A stretch of 64,000 bases of DNA, taken from positions 162,858 through 226,857 of the forward strand of contig QRFJ01004951.1 in the NCBI GenBank assembly GCA_006176705.1, written 5' to 3'. The DNA is from Cocos nucifera. Taxonomy: Eukaryota; Streptophyta; Magnoliopsida; Arecales; Arecaceae. Both the position numbers and the translations under genes were made by a program. The notes beneath the pieces are model-generated. The model saw nothing but the letters and a program-made list of their open reading frames with translations, was not told the DNA's origin and did no database searches. Positions 1 through 10,084 of this stretch are shown here, in pieces (the first letter of the stretch is position 1; each line of letters starts with the position of its first letter).

Positions 1-407
1 AGGGGTTTAGGTAGGAAAGGAGATTTTTAGAGATTTGATCGATTAAGGAAGTTGAGAGGGAGAGAGCTTTTGTTCAATTGAACGAAAGAAAATAAGGAAA
101 GATGGTGAGGTCATCCTTTTCAGCCAAAAGAAAATCCAAATAAGAAGCCGCCCAATGGGTTAAGTGCAACAAAGACCAGAATGCCCATGAGTCGCCCTCT
201 AGGTCAACCCATGGCACAGAAAAATCTGAAAAAAAAAAGATGAAAAAATTTTAAAAAATATAAGATTTTAAGAATTAAAATTTCATTCATGAGAATGGTC
301 AAGAAAGGTTAGATTTGTGCCTTTTAAGATAGAAAATTTGAGATATAGGCTTAAGATAAAGATTAATATCCTTTTTAATAGATTTAAGCTTGAAATCATA
401 AGGATGT
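1..407. other. 3' part of element A downstream of pol, no gene seen
   Basis: Sequence between the end of RNase H of element A and the window edge. It is A-rich, with one purine run near 230-250 that could belong to the polypurine tract zone. A stretch near 190-225 loosely resembles the direct-repeat zone of the A LTR at 6015-6085, but not enough to call a 3' LTR. No coding signal. Confidence 0.4.
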
Positions 408-2050
408 TTAGGCTAGGGGATCAAGAATTCCTAATTCTCTTCTAATCTCACAGAATTTATCTTCCCTTAAGGTCTTAGTAAAAATATCAGCTAATTGATT
501 TTTAGTATAAACATAACTAAGAATTATGTCATTATTTTGAACATGTTCTCTTATGAAATGATGTCTTATTTCAATATGTTTTGACCTAGAGTATTGGATT
601 GGATTTTTAGTTAGATTTATGGTGCTAGTATTATCACATCTTATGGGAGTTTTATTTAGTTTGATGCTAAAGTCCTCAAGTTGTTGCTTAATCCACAAGA
701 TTTATGCACTGCAACTTTCGGCTGTAATGTATTCAGCCTCGGCCATAGACAATGCTACCGAATTTTGCTTCTTGCTAAATCAAGAGATTAAGTTAACTCC
801 TTGTAATTGATAAGTTCCACTAGTATTTTTTCTGTCTAATTTACATCTAACAAAGTTTGCATCTGAATATCCAATTAAATCAATTGATGAATTCTTAAAG
901 TACCATAAACCAATGGATTGAGTTTCTTTTAGGTATTTAAGTATTTTTTTTATAGTATTTAAATATGATTCTTTTGGATTAGATTAAAATCATGCATATA
1001 AACAAATACTAAATATGATATCTGGTCTACTAGCAGTTAAATATAATAAAGAACTAATCATGCCTTTATAAAGTTTTTGATCAACACTTTTACCTCCTTC
1101 ATCCTTGTTAAGCTTACATGATGGACTCATGGGGGTACCAATTGCTTTGGAGCTCTGCATCCTAAATCTCTTGAGTAGTTCTCTTGTATACTTACTTTGA
1201 GTGATGGAGATTTCTTCTTTTATTTGTTTGATTTAAAGTCTGAAGAAGAATGTTAGTTCACCCATCATGTTCATCTCGAACTCTCCTTGCATGAGCTTAG
1301 CAAAATCTTGACATAAAGTTTTATTAGTTGATCCAAATATAATGTCATCAATATATATTTGTATTACTAAGATATCATCATGATCTCTTTTAATGAAAAG
1401 GGTTGTATCTATATTTCCTCTTGAAAATTCATTATTAAGCAAGAATTTACTTAGTCTTTCATACCAAGCCCTAGATGCTTGTTTTAAACTATATAATGCT
1501 TTGTTTAATCTAAAAACATAATTTAAAAAAGCATGATTTTCAAAATCGGAAGGTTGTTCTATATAAACTTCTTCGATAATATATCCATTTAGAAAAGCAC
1601 TTTTAACATCTATTTGAAATAACTTAAAATTCATAAAGCATGCATAAGTGAGTAAAAGTCTAATTGCTTCTAATCTAGCAACAGGTGCAACGATTTCATC
1701 AAAATCAATTTTCTCTTCTTGATTATAATCCTTTGCAACTAATCTTACTTTATTCCTAATTATATTTTTATTTTCATCCAATTTATTTCTATATACCCAT
1801 TTTATACCAATTATTGCATAATTTTTAGGTCTTGATACCAAGGTCCATATATTATTTCTTTCGAATTAATTAAGTTCCTATTGCATTGCATTTATCCAAT
1901 TATAATCTTTTTTGGCTTCATCAATGGTTTTGGGTTCAAAATGAGAAATAAATGCAAAATGATTGTATGCATCTCTAAGTGAAGAGTGAGTTCTTATCAC
2001 TTGTGTAGGATCACCAATAATTAATTCTTTGGGGTGATTGTGAACATACC
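408..2050 (-). pseudogene. Reverse transcriptase and RNase H of SIRE-type copia element A (broken)
   Basis: This is the last third of the copia polyprotein, which copies the RNA into DNA and removes the RNA strand. The longest open piece (1841-1233) holds the RT core: DVKSAFLNG with the first catalytic Asp near 1610, and YIDD, the second catalytic motif, near 1335. A TAA directly after this piece interrupts a frame that otherwise reads on through a palm-to-RNase H linker (about 1230-960). RNase H resumes in the open piece 698-408, which contains SKHIEIRHHFIREH and the conserved end of copia RNase H (KNQLADIFTKTL). At least one stop and frame changes inactivate it. Several stops read as CAA to TAA, consistent with cytosine deamination. 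Confidence 0.9.
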
Positions 2051-3530
2051 TCCATTCTTTTGGAAGATCATTTGTACCTTGAGGTTGTTCTTATTGTCCT
2101 TCATCCTCAATTTTTTGCTTGTCTTCATGATTCTCTTCATTTTGAATTATTGAATCTTTTAGGATAATCTCCTTCAATCCTTGTATAAGAGGATCTGCAT
2201 TATCAATACCCTCACTCTTCCTTGATGGAAGATCATTAGTCTCATAAAAAATAACATGTATTGACTCCTCTACTACTAAGGTTCTTTTGTTAAAAACTCT
2301 AAAAAATTTACTAGAAGAGGAGTAACTAAGAAAAATAGCTTTATCAAATTTTGCATCAAATTTATATAGTTTTTCTTTACCATTATTCAAAACAAAACAT
2401 TAGCAACCAAAAATATAAAAATATGCAATGTTAGATTTTCTTTCTTTCCAAGGTTCATAAGATGTTTTCTTTAAAATTGGTTTGATTAGGGCATGGTTTA
2501 AGATGTAACATGCTGTGTTAATTGCTTCCACTCAAAAGTATCTTGGAAGGTTGCTTTCACATAGCATAGTACGGGTCATTTCTTCTAGAGTTCTATTTTT
2601 TCTTTCTACTACTCCATTTTGTTAAGATATCCTAGGTGCTGAAAAATTATGGCTAATTTCTTTTTCATCACAAATTTTTTCAAAGTCTTTATTTTTAAAT
2701 TCAATTTCATAATCACTTCAAATGCTTTGAATTGAAAAACCTTTTTCATTTATAACTTTTCGATAAAACTTTATAAAAATATGAAAAGTTTCATCTTTAT
2801 ATGCCAAAAAAAAAATCTATGTAAAACGTGAGTAGTCATCGATAATTACAAAATCATAATATTTTTCACCTAAGCTTGCTATTCTTGTAGGACCAAACAA
2901 ATCCATGTGCAAAAGTTCCAATGGCCTAGAAGTTGAAACAATGTTCTTAAATTTGAATGAAACTCTTGTTTGTTTACCTAGTTGGCATGCATCACAAATT
3001 TTATCTTTTTCAAAGTTTAATTTTGGTAAACCGATAATTAATTTCTTTTTGATAAGCTTTGAAAGTGAATGCATACTAATGTGTGCAAGCCTACGATGTC
3101 AAAGCCAACTAGTCTCATTAATTTTGACATTCATAGCTACTAAACATTGCATATTTATCATAGAAAAATCATTCAAATCTACCATATAAATATTACCATG
3201 CCTATGACCAACAAACTTAATGCCATCATTATTGGAATTAGTTACAATGCACAATGAAGATTCAAAAATAACTTTGTAACCCTTGTCACAAAGTTGACTA
3301 ATACTTAAGAGATTGTGTTTTAAACCATCTACTAATAAAATATTTTTAATATACTTAGAGGGAGTAATACCGACATAACCTATACCAATGATCTTTCTTT
3401 TGCCATTGTCTCCAAATGTGATCATCCCTCCATTTTTAGTATCAAGCGTGATGAATTGAGACTCATCACCGATCATGTGTCTTAAGCATCCGCTGTCAAG
3501 ATACCATCTTTGATTTTCTTTTTTGAATGC
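2051..3530 (-). pseudogene. Protease, GAG-pre-integrase and integrase of SIRE-type copia element A (broken)
   Basis: Middle part of the A polyprotein. The protease motif LDSGC is readable at about 3500, so the catalytic Asp is kept. It is followed by the copia protease body (3476-3099) and the GAG-pre-integrase domain with the zinc-binding HHCC set: WHRRLAH near 3100, then CDACQLGK near 2985. The integrase core follows (2817-2400), with readable NGVVERKNRTLEEM near 2595. Its C-terminal end is the open piece 2390-2091. Stops near 2700, 2620 and 2400 and a frame change near 3100 break it. Enzymatically this would have matured the capsid and inserted the cDNA. Confidence 0.85.
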
Positions 3531-3756
3531 AAGACATACCTACATGCAAAATTAAGTTCTTACTCTAGGTACCTAAGTTTTCTTAGGTCCTTTAAGATTA
3601 GTCACAATGAATTCCTTTTGGAACCCATATTTTCTCTACATTTGAATTGTTAGAGAAATATATATAAGATTTATGTCCTAGTTTACCATATTTAAAGCAA
3701 GTAATTTTTGAAACTTTGTTGCTTTGTAAATTTACAAAAATATTTTTTTAAAATTT

Positions 3757-5132
3757 TTATTTTCTTAGGAGGTTATAGCCTAGACCGATCTTATCATAAA
3801 TGATCTTTTGATTTTCAAGAATCATATGAAATTTATTTGAACTTAAAGTAAAATTTTCAACTATTATTTTTAACTTATTGATTTTATTTTTCAAATTTAG
3901 GTTCTCTTGGGCTAAGACTAGTTTTTCATTTAGGATAGTTTTATTTTCTTTTAGCAAGATTTGATTCTTTAATTTTAGCTTTTTATTTTTAGTTCTTAAC
4001 TTCTTTAAATCATCTATTAAATCATAGAAGGCTTCTTGAAGTTCTTCGAATGTAAATTCATTTGAGATTTCAGCACTTACCTCATTCTCATGTGCCATAA
4101 GGCACAGGTTGGCTTGTTCATGAGCTTCTTCCTCTTCGGAGCTTGAGTCATCACTATCACTCCATATTGCCAGCATAGCCTTTTTCTTATATTTCTTAGG
4201 AACCATTTTAAGTTGAGGATATTCAGACCTAAAGTGCCCCGACTTTTTACATTCATAGCAAATAAGGGGATGCTCCCTATCCTTTTCCTTACTATGCTCT
4301 CCTTTGGTAGGTAGCATCTTCCTTATCCCTTATTTTTTCTTCAAAAATCTCTTGAACTTTTTTGTGATGAGGGCTATTTCTTTATCTTGTTCTTCATCTT
4401 TCATTTCATCGAATTCCTCATCTTGTTGAGTGGTGGATTTAAGGATAATTATCTTTATTTTCTTGACATCTTCTTTTTGATATTGTTTCATGCTTAGCTC
4501 GTGCATCATTAGTGATCCTAGAAGCTCCTTCAAGGGTAAAATATTCAGATCTTTAGCTTCTTGGATTGCAGTCACTTTGGCCTCCCATGTCCTTGGCAAA
4601 GACCTAAGAATCTTCCTCATAAGGTCACTATTAGAATAAGACTTGCCAAGACTTTTAAGACCATTTATAATATTCATAAATCTAGTAAATATTACAGTTA
4701 TTGACTCATCATGCTCCATTTTGAAAAGTTCATATTTGTGCACAAGCATGTTGACTCCTTAACTTGATTAGTGCCTTCATGAGTTACTTCTGACCTATTC
4801 CATATTTTTTTAGCCGACATGCATGTTGAAATACGATTAAATTCATTAGCATCTAGAGTACAATATAAAACATTCATGGCTCTTGCATTGAGTTGAGCTA
4901 TTTTCTTGTCAATCTCATCCTATTCCTTTTTGAATTTGATTAATTCCTCACCATCAATTATCTTAGTAGGTGTATGTGGTCCATTAACTATGATACTCCA
5001 CATATCATAGTCAAGTGCTTATATAAAAATTCTCATTCGAGCTTTCCAATAGGTATAGTTTGTCCCATTGAAAAGTAGATGTCAGTTTGTGGACTGCCCC
5101 TCGGCTAGAGAAATACTAACTTGGGTTGCCAT
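3757..5132 (-). pseudogene. gag of SIRE-type copia element A (broken)
   Basis: Capsid and nucleocapsid gene of element A. The start ATG at 5132 lies about 50 bases downstream of the primer-binding site. The middle part (4749-4330) matches the retrotransposon gag domain of SIRE elements, with VHKYELFKMEHDESI and LGKSYSNSDLMRKILRSLP. The C-terminal piece (4317-3757) has the zinc knuckle CYECKKSGHFRSEY, in which the last zinc-binding Cys is Tyr. A Ser/Glu-rich acidic patch and a long Lys/Asn/Leu coiled-coil-like tail follow. The piece 4749-4330 and the piece 4317-3757 share one frame, separated by a stop. A frame change separates them from the N-terminal part. Confidence 0.87.
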
Positions 5133-5181
5133 AGATTTTTGGCTCTTTGATGGTTAAATCAAAATAGGGCTAGAGCATCGG

Positions 5182-5193
5182 ACTCTGATACCA
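5182..5193 (-). other. Primer-binding site of element A
   Basis: The minus strand reads TGGTATCAGAGT, the usual copia site complementary to the 3' end of initiator Met tRNA, with one change from TGGTATCAGAGC. It lies five bases from the LTR edge at 5199, as expected. Confidence 0.9.
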
Positions 5194-5198
5194 CTTAT

Positions 5199-6418
5199 TG
5201 CCCAACTATGCAACCCAAGAAGGGAGGTGAATTAAATTTTTAAAATTTTAAAACTAATTTAAAGATATCAAGATTGAATGATGATATGCAAGACGTGTGT
5301 GTGAAGTGATTTAGGTTAGAAAAAAATATAAAAGATTAGAGAGCAAGAATTTAACAAACTAAGGAAAGAAAGATAGCAAACACACCATAAATAAGTAAGA
5401 TTTATAGTGGTTCAGTACTTTCCTTGCACCTACATCCACTCCCTAAGCTCCTACTTGAAAATTAAAATCCACTAACCATATTTAAACTGAATACACCATT
5501 AAAAACCTCCAACCCTAGCTATCCTAAGCTAGAATACTTATTTTTCAGATACAAGCTAACCCAATATAATCCTATTCAAGGTTAGGATCAATCTTTCCAA
5601 GTTTTGGAACCCCCCAAAATTTGAATCAAAACAGTAAAGTAGAGTAAAAGATTTAATGACAACCAAATACAAGTTTAGCTCTCTTTATGAGCAAATAAAA
5701 TCTTAAGAATGCTTTTCACAATAATAGAGGAAGCTTCTCTGATTTCCCTCAAGGTTGTTGGAGATTTGAAAGTGCTTTTGAGAGGTAGGTGAACTTGAAA
5801 CGAAGGCTTCTTTGCTTGAAAATGACTTTTGCTTAGAGCTGAAATTAAATCACACCAATCTCTTGTGTTTTTTCCTATTTAAAGCCTTTTAAATCTTCAA
5901 TAGATGGAGGAGAGAAATCTGAGCAAGATTTGTAGCTATTGGAGATATTAAAGAAACTATTAAAACCTGCCAAAATAAGAAAAAAATAGCCGTTGTAGAA
6001 AAATTTCTGTTGCAGGGGTCGACTCATGGGTCGACTCATGGCATAGGGGTCGACTTATGACACAGGAGTCGACTCATGGCATCGAGACAAAATTTAGAAA
6101 AATAGTCGTTCTGTATTTTTAGCCTTCAGAATAGTAGAGATCGTCCCTTGGCACAGAGACAGCGTGCCAAACAGCCCTTTTCAGTAGGGGATGACCTAGG
6201 GGTTGACTTTTTCGCTTTAAACTTGATTTTCTCCCAAAATAAGCATCCAAAAATCATAGGACTACCTCCAAAGGATTAGAAATCTTCTACACTTGCTCTT
6301 GAGGCTCTCAGATCAAAATTTAATAAAATTATAATTTTGCCCTTGAAATACAAAAAGTCTTTTTTCAAGCCAAAATCATTAGTAATCCCCTCAAATGCTT
6401 TGTAATCATCAAAATCAA
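5199..6418 (-). repeat. 5' LTR of SIRE-type element A
   Basis: On the minus strand the LTR ends in ...TTGGGCA just before the primer-binding site. It starts near TTGATTTTGATGATTAC at 6418, the same start seen in two other SIRE LTRs in this window (plus-strand solo LTR at 31,007 and minus-strand LTR ending near 34,830). The U3 part holds a cluster of GTCGACTCATGG-like direct repeats at about 6018-6085. The outer terminal dinucleotide is decayed, so the edge is good to a few bases. Confidence 0.8.
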
Positions 6419-6621
6419 TTCTTTAAGCAACATCCTTCTATTTCTAACATGACTGTAGGGGCACGTAAGGGCTATTGGAAAGGCCTCTCCCCTCATCCCA
6501 TCTTAGATAATGGGAGGTCTTCGCCTTTGTTTAAGAGCAAAATTCGGTCAAGTCATTGCCTACCATTAGTTAATTTTGCACCGAAAGACAAAAATATTGA
6601 AAAGAGAAAATTTTATTAAGG

Positions 6622-7018
6622 TCAAACTATTGGTAATACATTCGCAAGTTCTTTGAATTCTAGGATTGCAGGAGTGTTGCTCCTCCGAGCTCCTTCAAGT
6701 AATAAGTTTTGGACCAGACGACCTTTTTAATTTTATATGGGTCTTCCCAATTTAGAGTGAGCTTTCTTTGATTCTGAGGCTGTGAGATAGCTGCGTCGAA
6801 GCACCAAGTCCCTCACCCTAAATGTTCTGCCCCGAACCTTGGAGTTGTAGTAACAAGCTACTTTCTGCTTATAGGCCGCCATCCAAACTTGTGCTTCCTC
6901 CCGTTTCTCCTCTAGCAAGTCGAGGTTAGTCCTGAGGTCATGTGAGTTGTGCTGCTCATCGAAGGCCACAATTTGTACCGATAGAAGGTTGAGCTCGATT
7001 GAGATGACTGCATCCATT
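6622..7018 (-). pseudogene. C-terminal integrase of Tat-type element T
   Basis: Last part of the T polyprotein. The open piece (7017-6733) has the end of the integrase core, a long charged helix (LEEKREEAQVWMAAYKQK) and the RVRDLVLRR segment that precedes the gypsy-type C-terminal fold. After a frame change the reading continues to about 6622 with the usual GPY-like ending, here in the form EDPYKI. The 5' part of the same gene lies across the CACTA element, beginning at 23,004. If the CACTA and one ATT copy are ignored, the frame is continuous across the junction, which shows that the gene was intact there before the insertion. Confidence 0.88.
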
Positions 7019-7035
7019 CACTACTACAAAAATGG
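7016..7035. repeat. CACTA left terminal inverted repeat with ATT target duplication
   Basis: ATT at 7016-7018 is followed by CACTACTACAAAAATGG at 7019-7035. The right end (22,987-23,003) is its inverse with 16 of 17 matches and is followed by ATT at 23,004-23,006. Three-base duplications and CACTA termini are diagnostic of the CACTA (En/Spm) superfamily. Confidence 0.96.
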
Positions 7036-7370
7036 CCCATGGCAGTGCTTACTATGATAGTGGTTTTCGAAATTACTGCCATAGCTTCTACGATAGTGAT
7101 TTTCGTTAATCGCTACTATAGGTCAGACTTATGGTAGCGATTTTTGTAACCGTTGCTATAGGTCCGACATATAGTAGCGGTTATAGAAAATCGCTACCAT
7201 AGGTCGGACCTATAGCAGCGGTTACAAAAAATCATTGTCATAGGTTGACCTATAGTAGCGATTCATTATAACCATTGCCGTAAGTCAGACCTATAGCAGT
7301 GGTTAGTAGGAACCACTGCTATAATTTGATTTATGACAGTGATTAATTATAACCGCTATCATATATATAT
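7036..7370. repeat. Left subterminal repeats of the CACTA element
   Basis: About a dozen degenerate copies, in both orientations, of a unit around GGTAGCGATT / AACCGCTACCATAGG, spaced roughly 20-40 bases. Such arrays bind the accessory transposase protein in En/Spm elements. The same unit recurs at 8375-8535, 11,955-11,999 and 22,677-22,986, which ties these segments into one element. Confidence 0.85.
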
Positions 7371-7382
7371 ATTTTTAAAAAT

Positions 7383-8340
7383 TATATAATTTTAAAATTT
7401 AATGTCCATCTTCATCGTTCATTATCTAAATAATTATCATTAGAGTATTGTCGTAAAAGATCACCTCGATCTGATGGCCCTAGTTTCGTCGATCAGAAAA
7501 ATTTAATTTCGACGACCATGAACGACGATGCGATGATCTGATAGATGGAGATCTCTGATGGATCCAAAAACCTACAATGATGATCTCGGTGATGTTTGTA
7601 GCATACTATCAAAGTTTTACTTTAATCAGATATCGTTATCTTGATCAATTTAGTATAGGTTAATTTCGATCGTTAAATGATAAATGAGTGATCAAATGAC
7701 CAAATGGTGTCCGATTATGAGATAATTTTTTTTATAAATGATCCTGGCTATTATTTAATCATTTTTTATGATGGTGATTATAAAATTCAACTCATGAGAT
7801 GAAGAACGATCTAAAACTATACATCTTCTGATAATCCATTCTTGAAACTTCACTGATTATTATGCTCGTGCTTCTTGCAATATCTGCTTAACATGAAATA
7901 GTTTATATGAAAATGATTTAAATTTTACTATCATCATTGTATATAAAATATTTAAAATTATAATAAAAATTATTTAACTAAAAAATTATCTCATAATCGG
8001 AATGTCGTTTAATCCCTTTGATCGCTTGTTTCTAATTTAACGATCGAAATCATTCCGTTATACTAAATTGACCATGATAACGATATTCCGATTGAAGTGA
8101 AAACTTTGATAGTATGCTACAAATATCATCGAAGATCATCATTGCAGGTTTTTGCATCCATCGGAGGTCTCCATCTATCAGATCATCGCATCATCATTCG
8201 CGATCATCGAAAATCAAATTTTTCTGATCGATGAAAACTAGGGCCATCGGATCGAGGTGATCCTTTTGCGACAGATACTCTAATGATAATTATTTAGATA
8301 ATGAATGATGAAGATGGATATTAAATTTTAAAATTATATA
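7383..8340. repeat. Large inverted repeat (hairpin) inside the CACTA element
   Basis: The left arm (about 7383-7731) and right arm (about 7981-8340) are inverted copies some 350 bases long with a loop of about 250 bases. They match over long runs, for example ATAATTATCATTAGAGTAT in the outer part and TAGCATACTATCAAAGTTT in the inner part. Differences are mostly transitions and small indels. No ORF of note lies in it. The arms are bounded on both outer sides by the CACTA subterminal unit. Confidence 0.85.
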
Positions 8341-8374
8341 ATATTTAAAAAAAAATAAAAAAAAATTATTTTCT

Positions 8375-8535
8375 AACCTATGACAGTGGTTATCAAAAAT
8401 TGTTGCTATAGATCTACGATAGTGGTTATATAACCATTATCGTAGATCTATGGCGGCGATTTTGGATAACGATTCGTATAACCGCGGTGGATAACCGCTA
8501 GATCTATGACAGTGGTTCGATAATCGCTGCCGTAG
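8375..8535. repeat. Second block of CACTA subterminal-type repeats
   Basis: Several copies of the GACAGTGGTTAT / CTGCCGTAGG unit in both orientations, just outside the right arm of the hairpin. With the block at 7036-7370 they frame the hairpin symmetrically, as if the whole 7019-8535 segment had arisen from two element ends joined head to head. Confidence 0.7.
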
Positions 8536-8559
8536 GTTAGGTTAAAAATTTTTAAATTT

Positions 8560-9225
8560 TTTCTGCTTCTCTTTCGTGCGTGCTCGATCTCTCTCTGCTC
8601 TCTCTCCCTTATCCTCTTTATCATCGAATGAAGGCTCCTTCCCCCCCAGCCGATGTCACCCTCCTCCCCCCTTGATCGACGTCGACCCTCCTCCCTCCCG
8701 ACCGACGTCGCCTCTCCTTCCCCCTCAATCATACTGCCCCTCCTTCCCCCTCCTCTTCGACCCCCCATCCTCGACTGCCCCTCCTCGCCACCTGCCATCC
8801 CCCACCCGACCCCCCCCCCTCCATCCGATCCTCCTCGGCCTCCAGCGAAACTCCCTCCAACAAACCCCCATCCGACCCTCTCTCGACCCCCAGCGAAACT
8901 CCCCCTCCAACAAACCCCATCCGACCCTCTCTCGGCCCTCCACGAAACTCCTCCTCCAGCGAACCTCCCTCCACCCTCGCTCGGCCCCCCATGAAACCCC
9001 ATCCCCTCGCCCCCCTATCCGACCCTCCCTCGATCCCCAGTGAAACTCCCTCCGATGAATCCCCATCCGACCCTCCCTCGGCTCTCTATGAAACCCCCCT
9101 CCCCTTCCGATTCACATCCTGCTTTCTCTTTATCTCTCCCTTCTTTGCTCTCTCTCTTCTTTTCTCTTTTTCTCTCTTCTCTATCTCACTATCTTGCTTT
9201 TATTTTGTAGGTTACCTCTAGTGCC
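8560..9225 (+). repeat. Pyrimidine- and C-rich degenerate tandem repeat, no supported gene
   Basis: CT-rich tract (8560-8640) followed by a C-rich region with repeated units containing CCGACCCTC and GCGAAACTCC at roughly 45-65 base spacing up to about 9100, then another CT-rich tract. All frames on both strands stay open because of base composition (Pro/Ser-rich or Gly/Arg-rich products). It could be a 5' untranslated or promoter-proximal part of the CACTA gene downstream, but there is no direct sign of that. Confidence 0.6.
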
Positions 9226-9594
9226 ATCGTCCTCCTCTAGCATCATCGTCGGTGACCCTCGGAGCTTTCGATGCGACCTGCTCTCTATAGCCGTAGGTAT
9301 AATTTTTTTTAATTTTATAATATTATTTATTAATCATATATATTTATAATAATTTATAAAATATTTATAATAAATATTATAAATATTTATTATAAATATT
9401 ATAATTATCTGCATGCCGTAGTTTTTGGACCGTGCCGTGGTGGTAGCCTTGGGCATGCCATGTCGGCGGCTGTGGACTAGATCTATCAATGGGTTGGATT
9501 CAGGATCAGAACCTGGATATTCAGATCTGGATCCAATTTTAATTACTGATACCAGATCCGAATTCGAATATCCGATGGGTCTGTACTTGAGAGA
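9226..9594. other. CACTA internal segment, no recognisable gene
   Basis: It contains a short mixed segment (9226-9300), an AT-rich stretch with ATAATATTTATA-like repeats (9300-9410) and a segment around 9420-9590 that I cannot assign. No coding similarity is seen. Confidence 0.5.
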
Positions 9595-9935
9595 GGAAGG
9601 AAGGGATCCGACCTCGCCGCCATCATTGGGAGGGAGGGGGTCCGGCCTCACCGACAAGAGAGATCGAGAGAGGGAGAGTGGGAGATCGAGAGAGCGAGAG
9701 AGGGAGGGAGGGGGTCCGGCCTCGTCGGCATCATTGGGAGGGATGGGGTCCAACCTTGCCAACGAGGGAGATCGAGAGAGTAAGAGAGGGAGGGATGGGG
9801 TTCGGCCTCGCCGATGAGGAAGATCGAGAGAGGGAGAGAGGAAGATCGAGAGATGGAAAAGCTGGAAGGAAGGGGTTCGGCCTCGCCGCCATCGCTGGCG
9901 AGAGAGATTGAGAGAGGGAGTGATCGAAGGGATGG
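9595..9935 (+). repeat. Purine-rich degenerate tandem repeat in the CACTA element
   Basis: Alternating blocks of GATCGAGAGAGGGAGAG and GGGGTCCGGCCTCGCCG-like sequence repeat about every 60-75 bases, five or so times. The units differ from one another by substitutions and indels. Open frames across it on both strands reflect the repeat, not a gene. Confidence 0.7.
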
Positions 9936-10084
9936 CACACAGCCGAGTCGGCTCGAGCCATGATCGAGCCGGCTGTGGGAGGACCCTAGTCGGATGTCTC
10001 AAGCATGGAGCTGGCTCGACTTCTGAGCAAATAGAATTTGATATGTCATGATGTTATATTGATTAATGTTTATTAACGTTGCAG

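Larger units (their letters stand above)
1..6418 (-). mobile_element. SIRE-type Ty1/copia element A, incomplete at left edge
   Basis: Minus-strand LTR retrotransposon. In order from right to left it has a 5' LTR (5199-6418), a primer-binding site, gag, protease, integrase, reverse transcriptase and RNase H, which is the copia gene order. The Gag style (acidic, serine-rich stretch after the zinc knuckle) and the LTR ends match the SIRE/Maximus lineage. The 3' LTR must lie beyond the window start. All frames are interrupted, so the copy is dead. It abuts the 3' remnant of the Tat-type integrase gene, so it probably inserted into that element. The lineage assignment rests on protein resemblance only. 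Confidence 0.88.

Noticed and set aside
8448..9221. Long open frames on both strands (Pro/Ser-rich on plus, Gly/Arg-rich on minus)
   Set aside because: All frames are open at once because of the C-rich repeat; there is no domain and no consistent frame, so composition explains it.
9334..10002. Ser/Leu/Pro-rich minus-strand frame of 222 codons and opposing Arg/Glu-rich frames
   Set aside because: It overlaps the purine-rich tandem repeat and an AT-rich stretch; no recognisable protein.
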